A DNA stretch of 64,000 bases from the NCBI RefSeq assembly GCF_027172205.1, contig NC_070607.1:692001-756000 (forward strand), given 5' to 3'. Positions 54,647 through 64,000 of the stretch are shown here, one piece after another (position 1 is the stretch's first letter; the number at the start of each line of letters is the position of its first letter). The notes under the pieces are model-generated. The model was not told the DNA's origin. It was given only the letters and a program-made list of their open reading frames with translations, and did no database searches. The position numbers and the translations under genes were made by a program. Origin of the DNA: Podarcis raffonei. Lineage: Eukaryota; Chordata; Lepidosauria; Squamata; Lacertidae.

Positions 54647-57600
54647 CTAGAGGGGCAAAGCAAAAACAAAATAAAAACATGGGTTAAGAGCTGTATTAAC
54701 AATTGCTAAGAATGTTTAAGAGCAAGAGGGAAGAGGGGGGAAATAGGAGGGCAAGGGGAATGAAAGACTAACAATACAATAAAAGGTATAGAAAAAACAC
54801 TAAAAGTGAGTCCTATGCTTCAGGCTGGATCTAAATGTATTTCCCAGGCCTGGAAAGATTAAAAACTACCACTCTAAATGGCAAAAGAGCTGAAGTAAAA
54901 TGATGTACAACACTTGAGCAGCAGACAGCCTTCTAAGCAAATAGCTTTGGCCAGTATGTCTTGATTGTGACACAAGCTTCTCACAATAGACAGCGTCCCT
55001 TCACTGGCAACTTTTGCAACGATGCCACTGAAGCAGCAGGAAGCTGACTGTGCTAATACATCAGCCTCAAGGATTCCAGTAGGAGGGATGGATTCAGGCT
55101 TGGATCCACTTTTATCTATCTACCCCGTTTCACAGTATGAGAACAAAGGGAAGCCAAGAGAAAGAGAACAGGGATAGCAATTACTTTAGTGCTACACCAA
55201 GAGCATCGTTAACCTGTCCCCTTCTAATTGAACTGCTGCTAATCACTCTTCTGGTAAAGTGTAGTGCTGCTCTTTGAGATACTACGTCACTCTCTAAAAT
55301 AGGGATAAGGAAACTGTGGCCCTCCCAATGCTGTCGCCATCCAACTCTCATTAGGCCAATTGCCAGCGATGATAGGAGTTGTGCTCCAGAAACATCCAGT
55401 GGGGCACAGATGTTTTCTGCTCTAAAATCTGACCTTCACACTAGGGGAACATAGAAGGCTATGTAGTAGATCTATGAGAACCCAACAGGGAGCACCCGCA
55501 AGAGCTTCTAAGATGCAGGTTCTCTCTCTCACACATGTGCATACCTCAATTTCTACCCCATTCCATTGTTCACTTAAATAACAAAGAGTCTTTCAGCACC
55601 TCCAATATTAATATATCTACTGTGGCAGGATCTTACTGCAACTGAAAAACAAACATTGTTCTGGAACAATGTCCTTTGGACAGATGAGACCAAAGTGGAG
55701 ATGTTTGGCCGTAATGCACAGCACCATGTTTGGTGAAAACCAAACACAGCATATCAGCACAAACAACTCATGCCAACTGTCAAGCACAGTGGTGGAGGGA
55801 TGATGATTTGGGCTTGTTTTGCAGCCACAGGACCTTGCAGTCATTGAGTTCGCCATGAACTATATACTAAAGTATTCTAGAGTCAAATGTGAGGCCATCT
55901 GCCCAACAGCTGAAGCTTGGATGAAATTGGGTCATGCAACAGGACAATGATCCCAAGTACACCAGCAAATCTACAACAGAATGGCTGAAAAAGAACATAA
56001 TCAAGGGGTTGCAATGGCTGAGTCAGAAGAGTGGGCCAAAATTCCTCCACAACGATGTGAAAGACAGATTAAGTCCTACAGAAAACAATTAGTTCAAGTT
56101 ATTGCTGCTAAAGGTGGTTCTACAATTTTAAGACCTTCTAAAGAACAGATGATTATGTCCTTAAGTGCAAAACCACAGAATTCAAAGAGGGTGTACTTTC
56201 TTTTTCCCATGATTGTATGTTCTATGCTGAACTGCCTTTGAACAACTGTTCAGAAACTTTCAAAATGTGGTGAGCAATTTATGACTGGGAATGAGCCTTG
56301 GGCCTATCAGCAGCAATCTATGTCAGGGAAGTCTTCAAAATGCTGGTCTTGACCTTTAAATCACAAATAGACTTCATTCGATTTAAGGATCAACTCTACC
56401 TTTTGCATGGAGGCCACGTTCCCCACAAATGTCAAGCACAATGCCTTTTATCTGGTGGCAGTGTCACTGGGGAACTCCCACAATGCAACTGCTTCCCCAA
56501 AGAACCTTGCCAGGGCTGCCACAGTCTTTACTATCTGAGGGGGGGGGGAGGAGAGGGTGACAATTAACAAGCTGGCAAAGGGTTTCTTTTGTAGAATCTG
56601 TCATACATATGTTGCTACTATCCCTCAGCTCCTCATATGGGGACAATCCATTGACTTCTCTTACAGAAATCCTGCTGCAAGGATTTCTGAAATAAAAGTA
56701 CAGTACAATGTACAATGTACAAAGTACAAAGTACAGTACAATGTAAAAATCAAATATCATTATGACTGCTGATTAGGAAGGATAAGAGCTCAAGAGTATC
56801 AAGTTATTCCAAATCATCATGAGGCCCAAGACAACCACGTGAAAAGGAGTTCCAAAGTGATGTTGAGTCTTCTAGCAACAGGAGGTAATTCACTGCCAGG
56901 ACAGAACATTCACTTTCCTGATGCTACACTTAAAGGGGGATGTGTAGCTTTGCAGTGGTTGGCACAGCAGTGCACTGTCCAAGGTGCTTTCTTGCAGGAG
57001 GAGAAGGGTGCCTGGTGACATGAGGACAGGTGCACTCACCTGCCCAGGTGGGCTCAATTAGCACTGCTCACAAAGGACCATGTTGCTGTAGGTGTTGGAG
57101 CATCGAAAGGGGAGGGAAGAGACACCCACAGAGAAGCAGCTGAGGGCCAAGCTACACGAGAGGACAGAAGACCCGCAACTCACCAACCTCTCCCATTTTC
57201 ACTTTTACTTGAGAGCTGCCACGGGGCTTGTATTTCAACTGTAGACATTTCAGCAATTTCCTCCCTGGGTTTGCTGCGATTTGGGCTGCTTGGCCCCAGA
57301 AGACTCTAGGCAAGGAGGAGCCGCCTTTGCCCAAGACAGCAGCTAAGGAAGGTGCTGCTCCCAAGGGCGCCGTCCCACCCCGCCCCCGGGCCGAGGGGGT
57401 GCTCTTGCTCCCGGGGCAGCCTCGGCCGGCCCAGCTGTCCTGCCCGGTGTCTTCCGCCGCGGCGGCCTCTCCCTTTGGGGTCCATGAGCGGGGGGGGGCA
57501 GCCATCTTTGTGGGAGGGCGCAGGATTCCTATGGCGACCCGGTGAGCCCCCCCCCTCTTCCCGGCGCCACTCACATGCCCAGGTCGCTGTAGGTGTTGTA

Positions 57601-57837
57601 GAACTCCATGTGGTTGCAGGCCTGGATCCAGCCCACCACCCAGGTGTGGCGCCGCGGGATGGGCGGCATGAGGACGCGCGCGGCGGCGCGGAAGTAGGGC
57701 GTCCGGTAGCGCAGCACGATGGGCGAGGTCTCCTCCAGGGCCGTGGCGCCCGGCTCGATGCACGCCGACACGTCCGACACCACGATGTGCTCCCGCCGCA
57801 CGCGCGCCTTGCACGCCACGCTCTGCAGGCAGCCCAT
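54124..57837 (-). CDS. FAM78B: FAM78B, family with sequence similarity 78 member B (2 coding exons, 261 aa)
   Basis: Joined exons: 57837-57575 and 54646-54124 (786 nt, 261 aa plus stop), the same length as the human protein. FAM78B is conserved across vertebrates; no molecular function is established. The first exon ([20 protein letters not shown] ... YNTYSDLG) is more diverged than the second, which is almost identical to human ([20 protein letters not shown] ... [11 protein letters not shown]). The start MGC resembles an N-myristoylation/palmitoylation motif (Gly2, Cys3), which would place it at membranes; that is inference. No membrane segment is evident. The intron is GT-AG, splitting a methionine codon AT|G. 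The ATG has G at -3 and lies in a CpG island. Confidence 0.98.
55300..55425. mobile_element. Worn palindromic hAT-type MITE
   Basis: AAGGAAACTGTGGCCCTCCC, AACTCTCATTAGGCC, then GATAGGAGTTGTGCTCCAGA and CATCCAGTGGGGCACAG follow the pattern of a common squamate foldback element related to 19979-20114. Ends are decayed. Confidence 0.45.
55612..56222 (+). mobile_element. Tc1-like DNA transposon fossil, 5'-truncated
   Basis: The forward translation retains DDE-transposase phrases: [36 protein letters not shown], then [12 protein letters not shown] (compare QDNDPKHT). The right end carries GTGTACTTTCTTTTTCCCAT and a decayed TGTA, the usual Tc1 terminal repeat. The N-terminal half and left terminus are gone and several frame changes are present, so it is inactive. 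Confidence 0.85.
56698..56745 (+). repeat. Short tandem array of GTACAAT/GTACAAA units
   Basis: About seven 7- to 12-bp units built on GTACA (AGTACAGTACAATGTACAAT and so on). Confidence 0.8.
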
Positions 57838-58170
57838 GGCCCGGACCCGCCGCCCCCGCTAGCCCGCCCGCCCCCCGGGGGCCCCGCCGCCGCCGCCGCC
57901 CCCCGCCCGCCGCCCCCCGAGCATCGCAGCCCGCCCGGCGGCTCCACCTGCTCGCCGGCCCGCCACTCGCCGGCGGCTCCCTCTCCGACGCCGAGCAGGG
58001 CGCGCCGGGGACACGTGTGGGGGAAGGAGTCACGTGAAGGGAAGGAGAAGCGGGTCAGAGCAGCGGCGCCCAAGCGCGCAGGGCCGCCGCGGGAAGGACG
58101 CGGGCGGGCGGGCGGGCGGCGGCTGGGGGCTCCCCAAGAGGCGCGGGCGGAAGCCGAAGGGAAGCCGCAC
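57320..58170. promoter_or_regulatory. CpG island, FAM78B promoter and first exon
   Basis: CpG-dense, GC-rich DNA around FAM78B exon 1. Two CACGTG E-boxes lie upstream of the ATG at 58012-58017 and 58031-58036. No TATA box was noted. The large overlapping frames here are by-products of GC richness. Confidence 0.85.
57575..57837 (-). CDS. FAM78B: FAM78B coding exon 1
   Basis: 263 nt, ATG to the donor GTGAGT. Encodes [20 protein letters not shown] through [18 protein letters not shown] plus AT of a split Met codon. Confidence 0.97.
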
Positions 58171-58208
58171 AGGGAAACACCTGTAGCCTTGCACCGGGTG
58201 CTGTTGGA

Positions 58209-58209
58209 T

Positions 58210-58241
<32 letters not shown>
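58209..58241 (+). repeat. (TG)n microsatellite
   Basis: About 15 TG dinucleotides just outside the FAM78B CpG island, next to the tail of the L2-like LINE. Confidence 0.95.
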
Positions 58242-58243
<2 letters not shown>

Positions 58244-59004
58244 AAATACCATTGTTTATTAAATTTCTATACCGCCGTTCATAGGAAGATCACAGGGCAG
58301 TTTACAGTATAAAAGCAACAACACACACATGACAAACAAAACACACCCCACCCCACCGGGCCAAAAGACACCATTTAAAAGGCCACAAATTGTTTCATGA
58401 GCCAAGGCTTCAGAAAAGGGGAGCGTTTTCACCTGGTGCCAAAGACAGTAAGGAAGGTGCCAGGTGGGCCTCCCTGGGGAGAGCAGCATCCCACCAATGG
58501 GCTCTCCAGACCTGGTGGAGGAGGCACACCAAGAAGGGCATCTGAGGGTGATGCTGGCAGGGTCTGGGCTGATTCAGATGGACAGAGGCCGTCCTGGAAG
58601 TATTGCGGTCCTGAGCACTTCAAATTGGGCCTGGAAACTTAACAGGCGGCTAATCCGGTCAGGCCATGTTCGGTGTAATATGCTCAAACCATCTTGTCCT
58701 GGTGAACAATCTGGTCGCCAAATTCTGCACAAGCTGAAGGCAAGACAGCGGTCCAAAGCGGGGCTGTGTGTCATTAGTATATTGGTGACAAAACTCCAGA
58801 TAACCCCACTCAGCAGTTTCATGCATGTGTTAAATAGCATGGGGAATAGAATCAAATCCCAAGGAACTCCACACTGAAGACTCCACAGGGCCAAAGAGCA
58901 CTCTTCAAGCCTCCCTGTCTGGAAGAGACCATCTAAGTAGGACAGAACCATCACAAAGTGGCACCACCCATTCTGCCACTCCAGAAGGATACCATGGTCA
59001 ATGG

Positions 59005-59989
59005 TAGTGGTTTTCAACCAGTGTGCCGTGGCACCCTGGGGTGCCTTGAATGGTGATCAGGGGTACAGTGGGCAACCCTGGCTTCTGTTCCTCTTTCCTT
59101 CCCTCCCTCCCCTGAGGCTCTCTTGCGTCTCTGCCCCCCAAAGGCTGGCACAGCTGTTTGTGGCAGCAGCCCTGGTTGTAAGCTCCATAGGTGAATGGTG
59201 CCTCTGGGGCTGGCCAGGGGGTGCTGGTTGCCAGGAGCTGAGGCAGCCTTGGAGTACGCAAGCAAGTGGTTGAGGGAGCCCAGCCAGCCAGTCTGCCAGT
59301 CCTTGCTGTTGGGAATGGACAGCAAGTCCCAGGCCCCTGTGGGGCAGTGTTAGGAGCCACCTCTCTTTTGGGCAGGGGGCAGCTCAGAGACCAGGGGTGG
59401 TGGCAGCTGCTGCCCAGAGGACTCCCGAGGAGAGGAGGCTGAGGGAATACTCCCCAAGGGAGGGTTTTTGAAAAAGGGTGAGAGGCTGCCAGCTCTGCAG
59501 GCAAGGGGTGACATAACAGCTCCTGAGCCCCATGGGTCAAGGGCAGGGGTCTGCAACCTAAGGGCCATGGGTCGGTAGCGGCCCACAAGGCTTGTCTAAC
59601 TGGCCCATGGCGACCCATGCCACCCCCTGCTGCCCTCTCTTACAGGCGTGGCACGGAGACTGACTTCTGGGTTGATGGCGCCTGTGCGCATGCACATGGG
59701 TGCTCCTCCGACCCAGATGTGTGCTGGAAATAGCGTGTGCGCAAGCATGCGGTACAGAGAAGCACTCGTGCGCATGTGCACATGCTATTTCCGGCGCACT
59801 TCAAGGTCGGAGGAGCGCCAGAAATAGTGTGCACGCACATGCATGGGCGCTCCTACCCGGAAGAGCGTGCGTGCGCACACGCTCCAGCCCATCCTCCAAC
59901 AGATGGCGCGTCAACCGGCTCATCCTCCTATTAAGGTTGCCGACCTTTGATCAAGGGAGCTGTGGACTCAAAAAGCTTGAAAACCTCTG
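59005..59989. mobile_element. Non-autonomous hAT element inserted in the L2-like LINE
   Basis: Terminal inverted repeats TAGTGGTTTTCAACC (left) and GCTTGAAAACCTCTG (right). Eight-bp target copies gtcaatgg (58997-59004) and gtcattgg (59990-59997) differ by one base. The LINE reading resumes on the far side, which confirms the insertion. No transposase domain was recognised in the interior. Confidence 0.9.
59544..59949. mobile_element. Second hAT element nested in the first (406 bp)
   Basis: CAGGGGTCTGCAACC at the left and GGTTGCCGACCTTTG at the right, with target copies gtcaaggg (59536-59543) and atcaaggg (59950-59957). Same family as 9889-10267, with GC-rich GCGCATG-type inner units. Confidence 0.9.
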
Positions 59990-60240
59990 GTCATTGGTAT
60001 CAAATGCTGCTGAGAGATCAAGGCGAATTAGCAAAAACACGTTTCTCCTGTCTCTTTCTCAACAGAGGTCATCATACTGAGGAACCAAAGCAGTTTCTTT
60101 GCCCAAGTTGGGCCTAAACCCTGATTGAAATGGATCTAGAAAATCAATTTCCTACAAGAGGCCTCGGATCCAGTCCACAAATACCCATACATAAACCTCG
60201 CCCAAGATGAGGGGATTGGCAGCTGGCCAGTAATTACTTA

Positions 60241-63200
60241 GATTTTTGCTTTCCCTCATTTCCTTCAACAATCTATTTGGCTTAAGTCCTTTATAGTATT
60301 TATACAAAAGTCACATAGTTTCTTTCCAGCCTCCTTCTAAACTTCCTCAATTTTGCTATATTTTTGTAAATAAACTTTAAATTTCTTCCAGTCTTCTTCC
60401 ACCAACTCTTCTCCCTGGTCACGGATTCTGCCCGTCATTTCGGCCATTTCCATCAGGTCCATCACCTTCATCTGCCATTCTTCCCGGGTGGGTAGATCTT
60501 GTGTCTTCCAATATTTTGCGATCAGTATTCTTGCTGCTGTTGTGGCATACATAAAGAAAGTTCTATCCTTCTTAGACACCAGTTGGCCGACTATGCCCAA
60601 GAGGAAGGCCTCTGGTTTCTTCAGAAAGGTATATTTTAAATACCTTTTTTATTTCATTATAGATCATTTCCCAGAAGGTCTTGATCTTTGGGCATGTCCA
60701 CCAAAGGTGAAAGAATGTACCTTCAGACTCTTTACATTTCCAGCATTTATTATCGGGCAAATGATAGATTTTTGCAAGCTTGACTGGTGTCATGTACCAC
60801 CTGTAAATCATTTTCATTATATTCTCTCTCAAGGCATTACATGCCGTGAATTTGATACCTGTGGTCCATAACTGTTCCCAGTCAGCCATCATAATATTAT
60901 GTCCAACATCTTGTGCCCATTTAATCATAGCTGATTTCACAGTGTCATCCTGGGTATTCCATTTCAACAGCAAGTTATACATTTTTGACAAATTCTTACT
61001 TTTGGAATCTAACAGCAATGTTTCCAGTTTTGATTTTTCCACCTGAAATCCAACTTTCTTGTCCGAATTATATGCCTCCATTATTTGAAAATAATGGAGC
61101 CAATCACGCACTTTGTTTTTTAATTTTTCAAAACTCTGTAGTTTCAACCTATCTCCCTCTTGTTCCAAAATTTCCCAATATTTCGGCCATTTAACCTCCA
61201 TATTGAGCTTTTTCTGAGCTTTCGCTTCCATTGGAGACAGCCACCTTGGGGTTTTATTTTCAAGCAAATCCTTATACCTTATCCAAACATTAAACAAAGA
61301 TTTCCTGACAATATGATTTTTAAATGCTTTGTGTGCTTTGACCTTGTCATACCACAAATATGCATGCCATCCAAATACATTGTTAAAACCTTCTAAGTCC
61401 AACACATCAGTGTTTTCAAGAAGCAGCCATTCTCTCAGCCAGCAAAAAGCAGCTGATTCACAGAAAAGTTTAAAGTCTGGCAGGGCAAATCCACCTCTTT
61501 CTTTAGCATCTGTTAGTATCTTAAATTTTATTCGAGGTTTCTTGCCCTGCCAGACAAATCTTGATATATCTCTCTGCCACTTCTTGAAACAATCCATTTT
61601 ATCTATAATTTGCAGTGCTTGGAACAAAAACAACATTCTAGGCAATACATTCATTTTTATAGCAGCAATTCGGCCCAGCAATGATAACTTCAAATTTGAC
61701 CAAATTTCTAAATCTTTTTTCACTTCTGTCCAACATTTTTCATAATTATCTTTAAATAAATTCACATTTTTAGCTGTCATATTAACCCCTAAATACTTCA
61801 CTTTTTTGACCAATGTTAATCCTGTCTCCTTCTGGAACCTCTCTTTCTCAATCTCTGTTAGGTTTTTCTCTAGGACCTTAGTTTTCATTTTATTCAACTT
61901 AAAACCTGCTACCCGACCAAATTCTTGTATTAGCTCCAATACTCTTTTAGTACTAGGCTCTGGCTCCTGTAGTGTCAATACCAGATCATCAGCAAATGCT
62001 TTCAATTTGTACTGTTTAGCTCCAACTTGTATACCTTGAACCAATTGGTCCCTTCTAATCATGTTTAAAAGCACCTCCAGGACAGATATAAAGAGCAATG
62101 GAGAAATTGGGCAACCTTGTCGTGTTCCTTTCTCTATCTTAAATTCTTCTGTCATTACATTATTCACAATTAACTTAGCCTTTTGTTCTGAGTAAATTGC
62201 ACCTATACCGTTTTCAAACCCTTGACCAACCCCCATCCCTTGTAGATTTTTCTTCATAAAACTCCAGGAAATGTTGTCGAAGGCTTTCTCTGCGTCCACA
62301 AATATAAGAACAGCTTTAGTATTAATGTTCACTTGTAGTTTCTCCAAAATATTAATTATGTTCCTTGTATTGTCAGACAAATGTCCGCTTGATCTTTATG
62401 AATTCCTTCTGCTAACACCTTTTTCAATCTTTTAGCCAAAATGTCTGCAAAAATTTTGTAATCCACATTAAGCAAAGATATGGGGCAGTAGTTCTTCAGC
62501 TGTGTCTTTTCAGATTCTGTTTTCGGTATAAGCTTCCTTCCATGACTCTGGTGCCCTTTTCCCTTCCAGTATTTCATTGCAGATATCCTTTAAAGGTTGT
62601 ATTATCCATTCTTTCAGAGATCTATAGTATCTTGCAGTCAGACCATCCGGTCCTGGTGATTTACCTAATTGCATGTTTTGAATGGCCACTTCTACTTCCT
62701 GATCTGTTATTTTATAGTTCAGCATTAGTTTATTTTCTTGAGAGATTTTTTGTAATCCATTTATTTTCAGAAAACGGTCAATGTCTATTTCTTTCTGTGT
62801 CTCCTGTGAATATAACTGTTTAAAGTACCTCTGGAAGCACTTTCTGATCTCCACTGGGTTCTGTATGTTCTTTCCTTCCACTTCCAAGTTTGTAATGGTG
62901 TTAAGTTTTTGCCTTTTTTTTATTTGCCAGGCCAGCAGTTTCCCACATTTATTTGCCGATTCAAACGTCTTTTGTCTCATCTGCTTAATTTTCCATTCTA
63001 TTTCCTGGTTCATCAATTTCATATATTGTACTTGATGTAACTTTATTTCTTTCAAAATCTCCTGTGACTTTGGATTCGCTCTCAGTTTCTTTTCTCCTTC
63101 CTTAATTTTCTCTAGGATTTTATCTTTTTTCTCATTTTGGAGCCTCTTCTTAATTGCATTCTGTTGTATCAGAAATCCTCTCATGACTGCTTTACTTGCA

Positions 63201-64000
63201 TCCCAAATTACTCTTTTTTCAACCGTTGTGTTCATGTTTATCTCGAAATAGTCTCTCAAGGTTTTTTGGGCCTTCTTGGTCACTTCTTCATTTCTGAACA
63301 AAGTATCATTCATCCTCCATCTAAAGGAACCAATTGGTGTCAATTTCAATTCCATCTTTACGGCATTGTGGTCAGAGCAAGTTTTAGGGCAAATTTCCAC
63401 CCTTCTGATCTTTGGAGCGAGCCCTCTAGTTGCCCAAATTTGGTCAATTTTTGTCCATGTCATTTTGGCCTCAGAGAAAAAAGTTCCCTCTCTTTCCAGA
63501 GGGTTCTTCAATCTCCAAGTATCAATCAAGTCTAGAGTGTCTGTCATATCAAAGAAAGTTTTTGGTAATCTTCCATCCTTAGTAACTACCTGTCTGTGCC
63601 TTATCCATGTTTGTAGAAACCACCCCATTCATATCCCCCATCAGAATCATGTTGTGATCCATATAATCCAGTAAAGTCTCGTGTAACTTCTTGAAAAATT
63701 CCGACTTCCCTTCATTTGGTGCATAAATGCCTACAATTAGAAATTTCTCTCCTTGTGGTTGAGTTTCAATTGCTACAAGTCTGCCTTGGTCATCTTTAAA
63801 AACAAATTTTGGTGATAGGTTCTCCTTTGCATAAATTACTACTCCTTGTTTTTTAACTTTGTCTGATGAAATAAATTCTTGTCCCAATCTTTTGTTAATG
63901 AGGATTTTCCTGTGTAGCCTAATCACATGTGTTTCTTGTAAGCAAAGCAAATCCAATTGTTCTTTTTTCAATAAGTGAAAAATTCTGCGTCTCTTCTCAG
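60241..64000 (-). mobile_element. L1 LINE, runs off the window
   Basis: Minus-strand ORF2 of the same L1 group as 30737-35029: endonuclease part ([30 protein letters not shown]), reverse transcriptase ([36 protein letters not shown]) and [18 protein letters not shown]. The longest open piece is 602 codons (62380-60572). About four frame breaks occur, one of them a deletion of roughly 17 nt near 62380 in the reverse transcriptase N-terminal part. The 3' UTR differs from the other copy and no A-tail was found at 60241. The 5' end lies beyond 64000. Confidence 0.93.

Larger units (their letters stand above)
54647..57574 (-). other. FAM78B intron 1
   Basis: 2.9 kb. Holds a worn hAT-type MITE (55300-55425), a Tc1 transposase fossil (55612-56222) and a short tandem array (56698-56745). 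The rest (54660-55290, 56230-57320) has nothing recognised. Confidence 0.6.
58245..60240 (-). mobile_element. L2-like LINE with nested hAT insertions
   Basis: Minus strand, in two parts (60240-59990 and 59004-58245). Part one reads NYWPAANPLILGEVY, ETALV-type remnants and a worn LSAAFDT; part two continues TIDHGILLEWQNGWCHFVM, LFNTCMKLLSGVIWSF and MTHSPALDRC, then the 3' tail TACTGTAAACTGCCC...GGCGGTATAGAAATTTAATA. The order fits L2/CR1-clade reverse transcriptase (NYRPVSN, LDLSAAFDTIDHGILL, GSVLSPMLFNIYMKPLG). It is broken many times and 5'-truncated at the L1 junction. Confidence 0.8.

Noticed and set aside
54647-54702. Upstream methionine extending FAM78B exon 2 with a signal-peptide-like stretch
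   Set aside because: The extension is intronic: a CCTCTAG acceptor at 54647 joins exactly to exon 1 in phase, giving the 261-aa family length.
57152-58284. Frames of 255-310 codons on both strands around FAM78B exon 1
   Set aside because: By-products of the CpG island; the real product is the 263-nt exon, supported by homology and splicing.
1-64000. CRISPR arrays, operons, prokaryotic or viral systems
   Set aside because: None seen. All tandem structures are microsatellites or transposon parts, and genes have introns with GT-AG ends.

Overview
The window is vertebrate nuclear DNA, almost certainly from a lizard or other squamate reptile. The reasons are the tRNA-derived SINEs with the (ACCTTT)n tail typical of squamate 'Sauria' SINEs, together with CR1, L2-like, L1 and BovB-like LINE pieces, many short hAT and TA-flanked MITEs, and three genes whose proteins closely match their amniote orthologs. 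No prokaryotic, viral or CRISPR content was seen.

Three protein-coding genes can be rebuilt exon by exon. TMCO1 (minus strand, ATG 16537 to stop 2333, 7 coding exons, 188 aa) encodes an endoplasmic reticulum membrane-insertion factor. UCK2 (plus strand, ATG 17140 to stop 40513, 7 coding exons, 268 aa) encodes a pyrimidine-salvage kinase. FAM78B (minus strand, ATG 57837 to stop 54124, 2 coding exons, 261 aa) encodes a conserved protein of unknown function. The order TMCO1-UCK2-FAM78B and the orientations match human chromosome 1q24 as I remember it. TMCO1 and UCK2 are head to head, with start codons 602 bp apart across a shared CpG island. A GC-rich block at positions 1-115 lies where synteny would place the 5' end of ALDH9A1, but no ALDH9A1 coding sequence is visible.

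Layout: 1-115 is a CpG-rich edge; 116-2015 is an intergenic stretch with one SINE; 2015-16537 is TMCO1; 16370-17620 is the bidirectional promoter; 17140-41780 is UCK2, whose intron 3 (10.2 kb) is mostly made of two antisense L1-type elements and whose intron 6 holds a 2-kb CR1; 41780-54120 is intergenic or FAM78B 3' UTR, with L2-like and CR1 fossils; 54124-57837 is FAM78B; 57320-58170 is its CpG island; 58245-60240 is an L2-like LINE that contains a hAT element that in turn contains another hAT element; 60240-64000 is an antisense L1 that runs off the window.

The genes act in separate processes: multipass membrane-protein insertion, nucleoside salvage, and unknown. Their proximity reflects conserved synteny and a shared promoter, not a pathway. 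I found no new biological system. The most unusual items are transposon structures: a half-L1 that keeps ORF1 but lacks ORF2, a hairpin retroelement insertion with a 12-bp target duplication, the triple nested insertion, and a SINE pair that shares its target sequence.
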